Shown here in pieces: positions 17,444-26,318 of a DNA stretch of 64,000 bases. Within the stretch, counting starts at the first letter, position 1. Each line of letters starts with the position of its first letter. A program made the translations under genes and the position numbers. The notes below the pieces were generated by a model that ran no database searches, was not told the origin of the DNA, and worked only from the letters and a program-made list of their open reading frames with translations. Location of the stretch: contig NC_014212.1 of NCBI RefSeq assembly GCF_000092125.1, forward strand, positions 2,252,001 through 2,316,000, given 5' to 3'. The DNA is from Allomeiothermus silvanus DSM 9946. GTDB taxonomy: Bacteria > Deinococcota > Deinococci > Deinococcales > Thermaceae.

Positions 17444-18706
17444 ATGGCCACTCAGACGCCGGATTCCACGTCCCAGACCGTCCTCATTCCCCCCTTGATC
17501 CGGCACAACACCTTGCTGCTCGCACTCACCCAGGCCGTAGTGGGTGCGGGAATGCAGCTACTTCCCGCACTAGGGGCCATCACCGTAGTAGAGCTGTTGG
17601 GCAACAATACCTGGGCGGGAATCGCCACTGCCTTAGCCGGGCTGGCCCGGATGCTCACCGCCTACCCGGTAGGCCGCCTGACCGATGCCCGAGGGCGCAA
17701 GGCCGGGCTTTACCTGGGGCTTGTGGGCGCCATGGGAGGAGCAGTGTTCACGGGGTGGGCAGTGGTAGCCTCGAGCTTTTGGCTCTTCGTAGCGGGCATC
17801 CTGGTGTTCGGAGCTGGGGTAGGCGCGACCCAGCAACTCCGGGTGGCCGCTGCCGACATGTACCCACCGGCTCGGCGCAGCGAAGGGATCAGCCTAGTAT
17901 TGATGGGTTCGTTGGTGGGGGCGGGGCTCTCCCCCATCCTGGTCTGGCTTGCCCAGCGCCTGGGGCCGGAAGTTGGCCAAAGCCCGCTCAGCCTGGCTTG
18001 GTTCTTGGTTCCACCCTTCATCCTGCCTGCGCTGCTGCTGCTGGCTCACCTACGACCCGACCCCAAGCAAATCGCCCACAACCTCAGTGCGTACTACCCC
18101 AGCCTCCCGGCGGCTTCGGTCGCCGGAGAGAGTAGAGGTAGCTCGAGGCCCGCCCTCAGCGCCGCCACCTGGACCGGGGTCGCCGCCCAAGGGCAGATGG
18201 TGATGCTGATGGCGATGACCTCGCTGGCTTTGCGCCACCAGGGCTGTTCGTTCGAGCTGATCTCGGTCTCGGTGGCGATCCACGTGATCGGGATGTTCGG
18301 CTTCTCCTGGTTCGTGGGCAAGCTGGCCGACACCTACGGACGCAAACCGGTGATGCTCACCGGCCTGGTTTTGTCGGGGTTGGGCGCGGTGCTGGTGGCG
18401 ACGAGCCCAGCCTACACGATCATCACCCTGGGAACCTTCCTCGTCGGGCTGGGCTGGTCGGGGGCTTACGTAGGGGCCACTACTGTCGTCACCGATGTCA
18501 CCGGGCCGGGCGAGCGGGGCCGGGCGGTGGGGAGGCTTGACCTGTGGTCGAATGGGGCTGGGGCCATCCTCCCCATCCTGGCCGGTTTTTTGGTGGAAGG
18601 CCTAGGGATCTGGGCCATCGGGCTGGCGGGCGTGGTGATCTTGATGTATCCGCTTTGGCTCCTGCTCCGGCTGGGTGAGGAGAAGCCAGGCGTTTATCCG
18701 TCCTGA
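17444..18706 (+). CDS. Major facilitator superfamily transporter
   Basis: 420 aa with 12 predicted helices in two bundles. The MFS motif A between helices 2 and 3 is clear (GRLTDARGRKAG) and recurs in the second half as GKLADTYGRKPV. A cytoplasmic loop of about 60 residues (about 205-250) separates the halves. Proton-coupled drug or metabolite export is likely for this subgroup, but I cannot name a substrate. It is probably leaderless, and independent of the neighbours. Confidence 0.9.
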   Translation: MATQTPDSTSQTVLIPPLIRHNTLLLALTQAVVGAGMQLLPALGAITVVELLGNNTWAGIATALAGLARMLTAYPVGRLTDARGRKAGLYLGLVGAMGGAVFTGWAVVASSFWLFVAGILVFGAGVGATQQLRVAAADMYPPARRSEGISLVLMGSLVGAGLSPILVWLAQRLGPEVGQSPLSLAWFLVPPFILPALLLLAHLRPDPKQIAHNLSAYYPSLPAASVAGESRGSSRPALSAATWTGVAAQGQMVMLMAMTSLALRHQGCSFELISVSVAIHVIGMFGFSWFVGKLADTYGRKPVMLTGLVLSGLGAVLVATSPAYTIITLGTFLVGLGWSGAYVGATTVVTDVTGPGERGRAVGRLDLWSNGAGAILPILAGFLVEGLGIWAIGLAGVVILMYPLWLLLRLGEEKPGVYPS

Positions 18707-18825
18707 GTAAGGACGTACATGAAGATATGGCCGGGTTTTGCGTCCTTGAAATTTGGCCAAGGCCTACGACCTATCGGCGAACCCTGCAAAGTTCGCTGGC
18801 TCCCATCCCCACCTCCTCAAGACTC

Positions 18826-18831
18826 TATGAT
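18826..18831 (+). promoter_or_regulatory. -10 element (TATGAT) deciding the helicase start
   Basis: TATGAT, six bases, then GTG 18838. This supports the GTG as a leaderless start and argues against the longer reading from ATG 18727, whose first residues look non-coding. Confidence 0.5.
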
Positions 18832-18837
18832 GGGGCC

Positions 18838-21120
18838 GTGCTGCCCCCGGAGATCTCGCCCTATGAAAGCTACGCCGACTGGCTCCGGAGCATCGAGGGC
18901 TACGCGGGCCAACTGCGGTTCGTGCGGACTTTGCCCGCCAAACCGCCCCGACAGAGCCTCTACCGGGGTGAGTTCGCGGGCATTCTGGAAACCCTCAACC
19001 TCTTCCCCTACGAGCATCAAGTGGAGGCTTTCGCGGACATCCAGTTCGGGCGAAACCTGGTCGCAGCGACCGCTACCGCTTCAGGAAAGAGCCTGATCTT
19101 CCAGGTCCCGGTGCTGAAGGCCGCGCTCGAGGGCCAAAGCGCCATCCTCCTCTACCCCACCAAGGCCCTGGCTCACGACCAGCTCGCACGGCTACGGCAG
19201 ATGGCGGTGAAGCTCGAGCTGGAGAGTACCATCTTCCCCTATGACGGCGACACGCCGGACAAGCAGCGGCGGCTGGCACGAGAAAAAGGCCGGGTCATCC
19301 TCACCAACCCCGATATGCTGCACTTCGGGTTGCTCCCACTGCACACCGAGTGGGCCGAGTTTTTGGGGAAGCTCAAGTATTTGGTGATCGACGAACTCCA
19401 CGCCTACCGAGGGGTCTTCGGCACCCACGTGGCGCTGATCCTGCGGCGGCTATTGCGCATCGCACGGCACTACGGCGCGAGCCCCCAGATCATCGCAGCT
19501 TCCGCGACCATCGCCAACCCCGCCGAGCACGGGGAAAACCTCACCGGGGAACGCTTTGCCCAGGTCTCGGCGGCGCTGGCCCGGGCCGAGCGGGAGTTCG
19601 CAGTTTGGGTACCCAAAACCCTCGACAAAAAGGGCCAGGTGCGGCGAAGCGCGAACTTGGAGGCTGCTTTGCTCGCCCGACACGCCGCAGAAGCGGGCCT
19701 ACGGGCTTTAGTCTTTGCCAACTCCCGCCGCACCGCCGAATTGGTGGCCCGCTATGCGGGAATCCCCGAGGTGCGCCCGTACCGGGCTGGATATACGGCA
19801 ACCGAGCGAAGGCGGCTTGAAGCCTCCCTCAAAGCGGGTGAGACCAAGGTGCTGGTGAGCACCAGCGCGCTCGAGCTGGGCGTGGATATCGGGGAGTTGG
19901 ACATGGTGGTGCTCTTGGGCTATCCCGGCTCGCTTTCGGCCTTCTGGCAACGCGCAGGGCGAGCCGGGCGGGGGAACCGGCGGGCCTTGGTGGTCTGGAT
20001 TCCCCGCGAAGACCCCCTCGACGAGTACTACCTCGAGCGTCCCGAACTGCTGCTGGGCGGTTCACCGGAATCCGCCGTGGCCGACCCAGACAACCCCGTG
20101 CTCTACCCGCTACACCTGCACTGCGCAGCCAGGGAACTCCCTATCGCGCCCACCGAGGCCATCTACCACCCGCTCTTGGCCACCGGGCTGGTACAAAAGG
20201 GCGAACGGCTCTATAGCCCCAAGCGAAGCCCCCACCGCGAACTCACCCTGCGCGGCATGGGCAACACCTTCACCCTCAAAGACGCCCAAGGCCGCGTCCT
20301 GGGCACCCTCGGCGAGCGTCAGGCCTACTGGGAGGCCCACCCCGGCGCGGTGTATCTGCACATGGGGGAGAACTACCTGGTGCGCAACCTGGATCCTGCA
20401 CAGCGCGAGATCGTGCTGCTGCCCGGTCTGGAGGACTACTACACCCAGCCCCGCGCCGAGACCGACGTCGAGGTGCTCGGCGGCGAGGAGTTGCTGCCGG
20501 GCGTGTGGGTGGGGCCGGTGATCCTGCGCGAGCGGGTCACGGGCTACGTCAAGAAGCGCTTCGTGACCGAGACCGTGCTCGAGGAGGTCATGCTGACGAT
20601 GCCCGAGCTCAGCTTCCAGACCGAGGCGGTGTGGTTTCACCCCCTGGCTGAGACCGCCGTCCACCCCTCCCCCCTCCCCAGCGTGCCCGACCGCATCACC
20701 GGGCGCTGGCCCGACGAGGCGGGGATGTCGGAGGCGCTGGTGCCCTCGGCCATCCACGCCCTCGAGCACACCATGATCGGCCTGCTGCCGCTGTTCGTGC
20801 TGGCTGAGCGCTCCGACGTGGGCGGGGTGAGCTACCCCTTCTATCCCCGCCCCCTGGCTTCGGGCGCAGGGCCCACCGTCTTCATCTACGACGGCTACCC
20901 CGGCGGGGTGGGCTACGCGCGGGCCGCGGCGCGGCAGTTCCCGGCCTGGATCAAGGCCACGCGGGACCTGCTGGAGCGCTGCCCCTGCGAGGGCGGCTGC
21001 CCGCGCTGCGTGCTCTCGCCCAAGTGCGGCAACGGCAACCAGTACCTCGACAAGGCCGCCGCCCTCTGGCTGACCGAGGCCCTGACCCCGCGCTACAACC
21101 GCCCCAAAAAGCCCAACTGA
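18838..21120 (+). CDS. DEAD/DEAH-box helicase of the MrfA/YprA type with C-terminal zinc motif
   Basis: 760 aa from GTG 18838. Superfamily 2 motifs appear in order: Q-like FPYEHQVEAF, motif I ATATASGKS, motif II VIDELHAY (DELH), motif III ASATIANP, and the second RecA domain with STSALELGVDIGELDMVV and QRAGRAGRGN. The C-terminal DUF1998-type domain ends with a cysteine cluster CPCEGGCPRCVLSPKCG. This architecture is that of MrfA, a 3'-5' DNA helicase that in Bacillus helps repair mitomycin lesions; its partner exonuclease gene is not here. The gene is followed at 40 nt by an antiporter gene. Confidence 0.9.
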   Translation: MLPPEISPYESYADWLRSIEGYAGQLRFVRTLPAKPPRQSLYRGEFAGILETLNLFPYEHQVEAFADIQFGRNLVAATATASGKSLIFQVPVLKAALEGQSAILLYPTKALAHDQLARLRQMAVKLELESTIFPYDGDTPDKQRRLAREKGRVILTNPDMLHFGLLPLHTEWAEFLGKLKYLVIDELHAYRGVFGTHVALILRRLLRIARHYGASPQIIAASATIANPAEHGENLTGERFAQVSAALARAEREFAVWVPKTLDKKGQVRRSANLEAALLARHAAEAGLRALVFANSRRTAELVARYAGIPEVRPYRAGYTATERRRLEASLKAGETKVLVSTSALELGVDIGELDMVVLLGYPGSLSAFWQRAGRAGRGNRRALVVWIPREDPLDEYYLERPELLLGGSPESAVADPDNPVLYPLHLHCAARELPIAPTEAIYHPLLATGLVQKGERLYSPKRSPHRELTLRGMGNTFTLKDAQGRVLGTLGERQAYWEAHPGAVYLHMGENYLVRNLDPAQREIVLLPGLEDYYTQPRAETDVEVLGGEELLPGVWVGPVILRERVTGYVKKRFVTETVLEEVMLTMPELSFQTEAVWFHPLAETAVHPSPLPSVPDRITGRWPDEAGMSEALVPSAIHALEHTMIGLLPLFVLAERSDVGGVSYPFYPRPLASGAGPTVFIYDGYPGGVGYARAAARQFPAWIKATRDLLERCPCEGGCPRCVLSPKCGNGNQYLDKAAALWLTEALTPRYNRPKKPN

Positions 21121-21155
21121 GCCATACATCCTGGTTCGCGCCACGCCGCGCCACC

Positions 21156-21161
21156 TATAAT
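21156..21161 (+). promoter_or_regulatory. -10 element (TATAAT) overlapping an upstream ATG
   Basis: A perfect TATAAT overlaps ATG 21160. A transcript from it would start near 21168, so the ATG cannot be used and GTG 21169 becomes a leaderless start. Confidence 0.5.
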
Positions 21162-21168
21162 GACTTTG

Positions 21169-22404
21169 GTGGTGGCCCCGGTTTCCATCGACCACATCCT
21201 CCTTGTCAGCGCTTTGCTGTTGCTGGCGAGCGTGCTGGTGAGCCGGATCTCCGACCGGCTGGGGGTTCCCGCGCTGGTGGTCTTCACGGGGCTGGGCATG
21301 CTGGCGGGCTCCGACGGGCCGGGCGGCATTTACTTCGACGACGCGCGCATCGCCCAGGGGCTGGGGGTGGTGGCGCTGGTGATCATCCTGTACTCCGGCG
21401 GGCTCGACACCGATTGGAGGAAGGTGCGCCCGGTGGTGTGGCAGGCGGTCTCGCTGGCGACCCTAGGGGTCGCGCTGACCGCGGCACTGGTTGGGCTCTT
21501 CGCCATCCTGGTGCTCGAGCTGCCGCCCCTGATTGGCTTTCTGTTAGGGGCTATCGTCTCGTCCACCGACGCCGCCGCGGTGTTCAGCGTGCTGCGGGCC
21601 GGGGGCGTGCGGCTGCAGGAACGATTGCAGAGCCTGCTCGAGCTCGAGTCGGGCAGCAACGACCCCATGGCGGTGCTGCTGACGGTGGGCTTGATCGAGC
21701 TGATCCTGCAGCGGGCCGGGGGCCTCGAGCTCGCCGGGCTGTTCGTGAAGCAACTGGGGCTGGGGGTGCTGCTGGGCTTCGCACTGGGGCACCTGATGAC
21801 CTGGGTGCTGCGCCGGCTGGCCCCGCAGAACAACGGCCTGTACTTCACGCTCAGCCTGGCGCTGGCGCTGCTGTGCTACAGCGTGGTGGCGGTGCTGGGC
21901 GGCAGCGGCTTCCTGGCGGTCTACCTGGCCGGGCTGGTGGTGGGGCAGCAGGAGCTGCGCAGCAAGGCCGACCTGCGCCTGTTCCACGAGGGGCTGGCCT
22001 GGCTGATGCAGATCGTGATGTTTCTGACGCTGGGCCTGCTGGTCTTCCCCTCGCAGCTTCCGCCGGTGCTGCTCGAGGGCACCCTGAGCGCGCTGTTCCT
22101 GATCCTGGTAGCCCGCCCCCTCAGCGTGCTGCTGAGCCTGTGGTGGTTCCGGCTGCCTTGGAACGAGCTCTTGCTGGTGGGCTGGGTGGGCCTGCGCGGC
22201 GCGGTGCCCATCGTGCTCGCCACCTTCCCCCTGCTGGCGGGGGTGGCCGGGGCGAACCAGTTGTTCAACCTGGTGTTCTTCATCGTGCTGTCGTCGGTGG
22301 CGCTACAGGGCCCCACCCTCAACGCGGTGGCCCGGTGGCTGGGGCTCGAGGAGCCCGCGACCCCCCAGCCCGACGAACCCGCCCGGCACCAGCCCACACC
22401 CTGA
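21169..22404 (+). CDS. CPA1-type cation/proton antiporter (NhaP2/CvrA-like)
   Basis: 411 aa from GTG 21169 (414 aa if from ATG 21160). About 12 membrane helices fill the protein. The ion-binding region carries SSTDAAAVFSVLRAGG (the conserved S-T-D) and LESGSNDPMAVLL (the N-D pair), and a conserved arginine motif LRGAVPIVLA lies in a late helix. These fit K+/H+ or Na+/H+ antiporters of the NhaP2/CvrA branch. The cytoplasmic TrkA-C-like tail of NhaP2 is absent; the protein ends shortly after the last helix. Codons here are even richer in G and C than in neighbouring genes. Confidence 0.88.
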   Translation: MVAPVSIDHILLVSALLLLASVLVSRISDRLGVPALVVFTGLGMLAGSDGPGGIYFDDARIAQGLGVVALVIILYSGGLDTDWRKVRPVVWQAVSLATLGVALTAALVGLFAILVLELPPLIGFLLGAIVSSTDAAAVFSVLRAGGVRLQERLQSLLELESGSNDPMAVLLTVGLIELILQRAGGLELAGLFVKQLGLGVLLGFALGHLMTWVLRRLAPQNNGLYFTLSLALALLCYSVVAVLGGSGFLAVYLAGLVVGQQELRSKADLRLFHEGLAWLMQIVMFLTLGLLVFPSQLPPVLLEGTLSALFLILVARPLSVLLSLWWFRLPWNELLLVGWVGLRGAVPIVLATFPLLAGVAGANQLFNLVFFIVLSSVALQGPTLNAVARWLGLEEPATPQPDEPARHQPTP

Positions 22405-22424
22405 GGGCGTACAATTCCCTCGAG

Positions 22425-23062
22425 ATGCCCCCTGGTCGTCCAGATCGCCTACGACCTCAGCGCCGACCCCCACGTGCGCGGCATCCTGCTCACCGGCTCG
22501 CACGCCCGGGGCGACGCCACGCAGGAGTCGGACCTCGACTTCTGGGTGCTGCTGGGGGGCGTGCTCGAGCGCCCCTTCCGCTCGGAGACGCTGGACGGGA
22601 GGTGGGTGGAGTACCACCACCGCAATCTCGTGCAAGCCCGCGAGCGCATGAGCAAAAACCCCGCGGAGCTCTACAGCCACCTCGACGGCAAAGCGCTCTA
22701 CGACCCCGACGGCAAGCTGGAGGAGCTGCGGGCCGAGGCCCAGGCCCTCTTCGCCGCCTACCGCCTGCCCGCCGAGGAGCGCCGCGCCCTGCGCTACTGG
22801 CTCGAGGGCAGCCGCCGCAAGCTCGAGGCCGCCCTGCGCAACCGCGACGAGCTCAGGGCCGCCTACCTCGCCAGCACCAACGCCTGGAAGATCCTCGAGG
22901 GCCCGTGGGCCGCCTGCCACAAGCCCATGCCCCCCCGGCGGCGCCGTCTGGGCCCACCTTCACGACCTCCAACTCGACGAAGCCCTCAAGGTCGTGCTGC
23001 GCGACCTCTTCACCGCCGGAGCGCTCGAGCGCGGCCAAGCCGCGTTGGCGCTCATCGAGTAG
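22425..23062 (+). pseudogene. Nucleotidyltransferase-domain protein with two homopolymer frameshifts
   Basis: The frame open from about 22430 contains the minimal nucleotidyltransferase signature: LLTGSHARGDATQESDLDFW (GSxxxGxxxxxSDxD). A long helical region follows (HEPN- or antitoxin-partner-like). The likely start ATG 22425, 10 nt after a TACAAT -10, is out of frame with it by one C in a run of five. A run of seven C at 22929-22935 then moves the coding frame again; after it, the second frame reads AHLHDLQLDEALKVVLRDLF and stops at TAG 23062. Removing one C from each run would give one protein of about 210 aa. Possible causes are decay, slippage or sequencing error. Confidence 0.6.
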
Positions 23063-23084
23063 GTACTGGATAGGCTGGAGACGA

Positions 23085-23340
23085 CCTGAGGGACGGGAAG
23101 CGGGAAGCCATAAGCTGCCAGCTATTAGCCCTCAGCTCGTGGTAGACCCACCCCGACCCTTCCCGCGCGCGGGGAGGGTTTATCCCCCCCAGCCCCCCTT
23201 GCTAAGGGGGGAATAAGGCGTCTTGCGTCTCGCGTTTTGCGTTTGGCGTACGATGTAGGACACAGGACGTACGACCCGCGCCTGGCGTTTAGCGTTCGGC
23301 TATCAGCTATCGACCATCGACCTCCTCCAGACCCTAAACT
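23085..23340. repeat. Gap filled with heptamer-periodic repeats and a C/G-rich hairpin
   Basis: From 23095 units ending in AGC recur every 7 nt (GGGAAGC, CATAAGC, TGCCAGC, TATTAGC, CCTCAGC). From 23222 to 23325 a second 7-nt tract moves from GGCGTTT AGCGTTC to GGCTATC AGCTATC GACCATC. Between them lie opposed C-rich and G-rich stretches (for example CCCCCTTGCTAAGGGGGG) able to form a hairpin. The far end carries TAAACT (23335-23340), seven bases before the mnmE start. Confidence 0.6.
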
Positions 23341-23347
23341 GTCACTC

Positions 23348-24658
23348 ATGGCCCTTCCATCGCTCAATGAACCTATCGCCGCCATCGCCACCCCGCCCGG
23401 CAAGGGGGCCGTCGGCATCGTGCGGCTTTCGGGGGTGGGGGCGCTCGAGGTCGCCGCTAAAGTCTGGCGGGGCAAAGACCCTAGGAAACTCGAGGGAGGG
23501 CGGTTTACCTACGGCACCATCGTCGACGCCCGTGGGGAGGTGCTAGACGAAGCGCTCATGCTGGTCTTCCGCGCCCCCCACTCCTATACCGGCCAAGACG
23601 CGGTGGAACTGCAAACCCACGGATCGCCCGCGGTGCTGCGGCAGGTACTCCAGGCCCTGCTCGAGGCCGGGGCCCGCCTTGCCCAGCCCGGCGAGTTCAC
23701 CCTGCGGGCTTACTTGAACGGGCGGATGGACTTAGCCCAGGCCGAGGCGGTGCTGGCTTTGGTCGAGTCGGAGTCGGATGCGGCCCGGCGACAGGCCTTA
23801 CGCGGGCTAGCGCGGAGCCTCTCCCAGCAGATCGAGGGAATGGCCGAGCGGCTTTACGACCTGCTGGCCCACATCCAAGCCTGGCTCGACTACCCCGAGG
23901 AGGGGGTGGAACCCGCGGAGATCCAGACTACCGTCTCGGAGGTGTTGGCCGAGGTCGAGCGCCTGCTGGCCACGGCCCCCGCCGGACGGATCGCGCACAA
24001 AGGAGCGCGCCTAGCACTGGTCGGGGCTCCCAATGCGGGAAAGTCGAGCTTGCTCAACGCCCTGCTGGGCTACGAGCGGGCCATCGTCACGCCGATCCCT
24101 GGAACCACACGGGATTACCTGGAAGCCCCGCTCGAGATCGCCGGGGTTCCTATCACCGCGGTGGATACCGCCGGGGTGCGCCAGACCGATGACCCCGTAG
24201 AGCGATCCGGGGTGGAGCGGGCTTTGAAGATTGCCCAGGAGGCTGACCTGGTGCTGTACCTGGTCGATGCCGCAGAGCCCCCACCCACCCCACCCGATCT
24301 TCCCTGGGAGCGAGCCCTAAAGGTAGCGACCAAGGCCGACCTCCCGCCTGCGTGGGAGGACGCGGAGTTCATCCGGGTCTCGAGCCAGACTGGCTTTGGC
24401 CTCGAGGCCCTGCGAAAAGCCATCCACGACAAGCTGATAGGACAAGCCTCCGAGGGCGAGATTTGGATCAGCAACGAGCGGCATACCCAAGCACTCTACG
24501 AAGCCCGGCAACACCTGCTCGAGGCCCTTACCGCCCCCCAAGACTTGGCCGGGTTATCGGTACAGGCTGCCTTGGACGCGCTCAACCAGATCCTGGGCAA
24601 GGATGTGAGCGAGGAGGTGATCGCGCGGGTATTCCGCAACTTCTGTGTAGGAAAGTGA
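23348..24658 (+). CDS. mnmE: tRNA modification GTPase MnmE
   Basis: 436 aa from ATG 23348, leaderless behind TAAACT; longer in-frame readings run through repeat DNA. With MnmG it installs the 5-aminomethyl group on U34 of certain tRNAs. The N-terminal domain opens with PIAAIATPPGKGAVGIVRLSG. A helical domain encloses the G domain, with P-loop GAPNAGKSSLLN, switch GTTRDY, DTAGVR and a TKADLP base motif. The C-terminus ends FCVGK, the conserved CxGK whose cysteine is catalytically essential. mnmG is not in the window. A potassium/proton antiporter gene follows 48 nt later. Confidence 0.97.
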   Translation: MALPSLNEPIAAIATPPGKGAVGIVRLSGVGALEVAAKVWRGKDPRKLEGGRFTYGTIVDARGEVLDEALMLVFRAPHSYTGQDAVELQTHGSPAVLRQVLQALLEAGARLAQPGEFTLRAYLNGRMDLAQAEAVLALVESESDAARRQALRGLARSLSQQIEGMAERLYDLLAHIQAWLDYPEEGVEPAEIQTTVSEVLAEVERLLATAPAGRIAHKGARLALVGAPNAGKSSLLNALLGYERAIVTPIPGTTRDYLEAPLEIAGVPITAVDTAGVRQTDDPVERSGVERALKIAQEADLVLYLVDAAEPPPTPPDLPWERALKVATKADLPPAWEDAEFIRVSSQTGFGLEALRKAIHDKLIGQASEGEIWISNERHTQALYEARQHLLEALTAPQDLAGLSVQAALDALNQILGKDVSEEVIARVFRNFCVGK

Positions 24659-24706
24659 AGGGAGAATCCTTGACGCGCCCGTTGAGCAAACCCCAGACTG
24701 GGCAGA

Positions 24707-26269
24707 ATGGAAGCCCTTTGGGTAGGCGCCGCGTTTGCTTTAGGGTTGCTGGGAAGCCAACTCGGGCTTCCCCCCCTGGTAGGCTACCTGGCCGCCGGGT
24801 TCGCCCTTGCTGCGTTCGATATCCATAGCGGGGAGGTCCTGCAGTACCTGGGCGAGATCGGGGTGCTGCTGCTGTTATTCACGGTGGGGCTCAAGCTGCG
24901 GCTGGCCAGCTTGGTACGGCCCGAAGTACTAGGGGTGGGGGGCCTCCACCTGCTGTTGGTGGGAAGCCTCTTGGCACTTCCGCTGGCCTTCAGTTTAGGC
25001 GCTCAAGCAGCGGTGTATCTGGGCTTAGGGTTGGCCTTCTCGAGCACGGTCTTGGCTATCAAAGTCCTGGAAGACAAGCGCGAGCTGAACAGCTACCACG
25101 GGCGGGTGGCCATCGGCATCCTGGTCTTGCAAGACCTGGTGGCAGTGGCCCTACTGGCCTTCGCCGGGGTCAAAACCCCCACCCCCTGGGTGCTGGCCCT
25201 ACTGGCGCTGCCCCTGCTGCGCCCGCTGGTATTCTGGCTCCTGGCCAAGAGCGGCCATAGCGAGCTGTTGCTGCTTTTCGGCCTGGGGCTGGCCCTGGCC
25301 GGGGGCAGCATAGCCCAGAGGGTGGGCATCTCGCCCGAACTAGGGGCGCTCCTCTTCGGGGCGGTGCTGGCCGGGCACCCCCAGACCACTGAGCTTTCGC
25401 GAACCCTGTGGGGGCTGAAGGAAGCCTTTTTGGTAGCCTTCTTTCTCAACATCGGGCTAGCCGGGCTGCCCACCCTGCGCGAACTGATGATGGGGCTGGG
25501 CCTTTTGTTGCTGCTGCCCCTGAAGGGGCTGATCTTCTTCGGCCTTTTCCTAGCGTTTGGCTTGCGGGCCCGGACTGCTTTCGTCACCACGCTCTCCCTC
25601 TCGAGCTACAGTGAGTTCGCCCTGATCGTGGCGGCCCCGCTAATCGAATCGGGCCGCCTGGAGGAGAGCTGGGGTACGGTACTGGCGGTGGCGGTGGCCT
25701 CTTCGCTGGCGGTAGCCGCCCCGCTTAACCAGGTAGCTCACCGGATCTACATGCGCCTCGAACCCTGGCTCTCGCGGTTCGAGCGCAAAGGCCGCCACCC
25801 CGACGAGGAACCTACCTCACTGGGCAAGGCTAGATGGCTGGTGGTGGGGATGGGACGTACCGGGGGAGCCGCTTATAAGCTGTTGGAGAGCCGGGGTGAG
25901 CGGGTAGTAGGCCTCGACTCCGACCCCGACAAGCTCGAGCGGCACCGGGCCAAGGGTCGCCGGGTACTCTACGGCGACGCCGAGGATCCCGAACTGTGGG
26001 AACGCCTCGAACTCACTGGGCTCAAAGGAGTGCTCCTTACCCTACCCGACCTCGAGTCCAAGGTGCGGGCCCTGGAGGGGCTACGCCGCCGGGGGTTTAT
26101 AGGGCAGATCGCCGCCACCAGCTACCACCGTGAGGAAGACGCGGTACTCGAGGCCGCCGGAGCCAACCTGATCTTTCACCCCTTCGCCGAGGCCGGGGAA
26201 CGCTTAGCCGAGCGGGTGCTCGAGGAAAGCCTGCCGACCGCCTTGCTAGAAGAACGCCCCGCGAGCTAG
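24707..26269 (+). CDS. CPA2-type K+/H+ antiporter with TrkA-N domain (Kef/YbaL-like)
   Basis: 520 aa. About 12 helices (residues 1-350) with the CPA2 pattern LPPLVGYLAAGF at the start and GLAFSSTVLAIKVLEDK in the middle, then a cytoplasmic Rossmann domain beginning about residue 380: GMGRTGGAAYKLLESRG (nucleotide loop) and GLDSDPDKLERHR. The TrkA-C domain of some homologues is missing. Such proteins release K+ or other cations in exchange for H+ and are gated by nucleotides or glutathione adducts. It is the second antiporter in 5 kb, and follows mnmE closely enough to be co-transcribed. Confidence 0.9.
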   Translation: MEALWVGAAFALGLLGSQLGLPPLVGYLAAGFALAAFDIHSGEVLQYLGEIGVLLLLFTVGLKLRLASLVRPEVLGVGGLHLLLVGSLLALPLAFSLGAQAAVYLGLGLAFSSTVLAIKVLEDKRELNSYHGRVAIGILVLQDLVAVALLAFAGVKTPTPWVLALLALPLLRPLVFWLLAKSGHSELLLLFGLGLALAGGSIAQRVGISPELGALLFGAVLAGHPQTTELSRTLWGLKEAFLVAFFLNIGLAGLPTLRELMMGLGLLLLLPLKGLIFFGLFLAFGLRARTAFVTTLSLSSYSEFALIVAAPLIESGRLEESWGTVLAVAVASSLAVAAPLNQVAHRIYMRLEPWLSRFERKGRHPDEEPTSLGKARWLVVGMGRTGGAAYKLLESRGERVVGLDSDPDKLERHRAKGRRVLYGDAEDPELWERLELTGLKGVLLTLPDLESKVRALEGLRRRGFIGQIAATSYHREEDAVLEAAGANLIFHPFAEAGERLAERVLEESLPTALLEERPAS

Positions 26270-26318
26270 AGATATACAAGCGGGGAAGGGGCGGTGGGAC
26301 AAGCGTCATCTGCCCGCT

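Noticed and set aside
18727-18837. Longer start for the MrfA-like helicase
   Set aside because: The extra 37 residues are unlike the family, and TATGAT six bases before GTG 18838 supports the shorter start.
20110-21195. 361-codon minus-strand open frame opposite the helicase gene
   Set aside because: Composition is unlike a protein (rich in H, G, V, E and Q), and it lies opposite conserved helicase and zinc motifs.
21024-23216. 730-codon open frame across the antiporter and nucleotidyltransferase genes
   Set aside because: It is a shadow frame of very GC-rich DNA. Its product is dominated by R, G, A and P, while the overlapping antiporter frame has clear helices and ion-site motifs.
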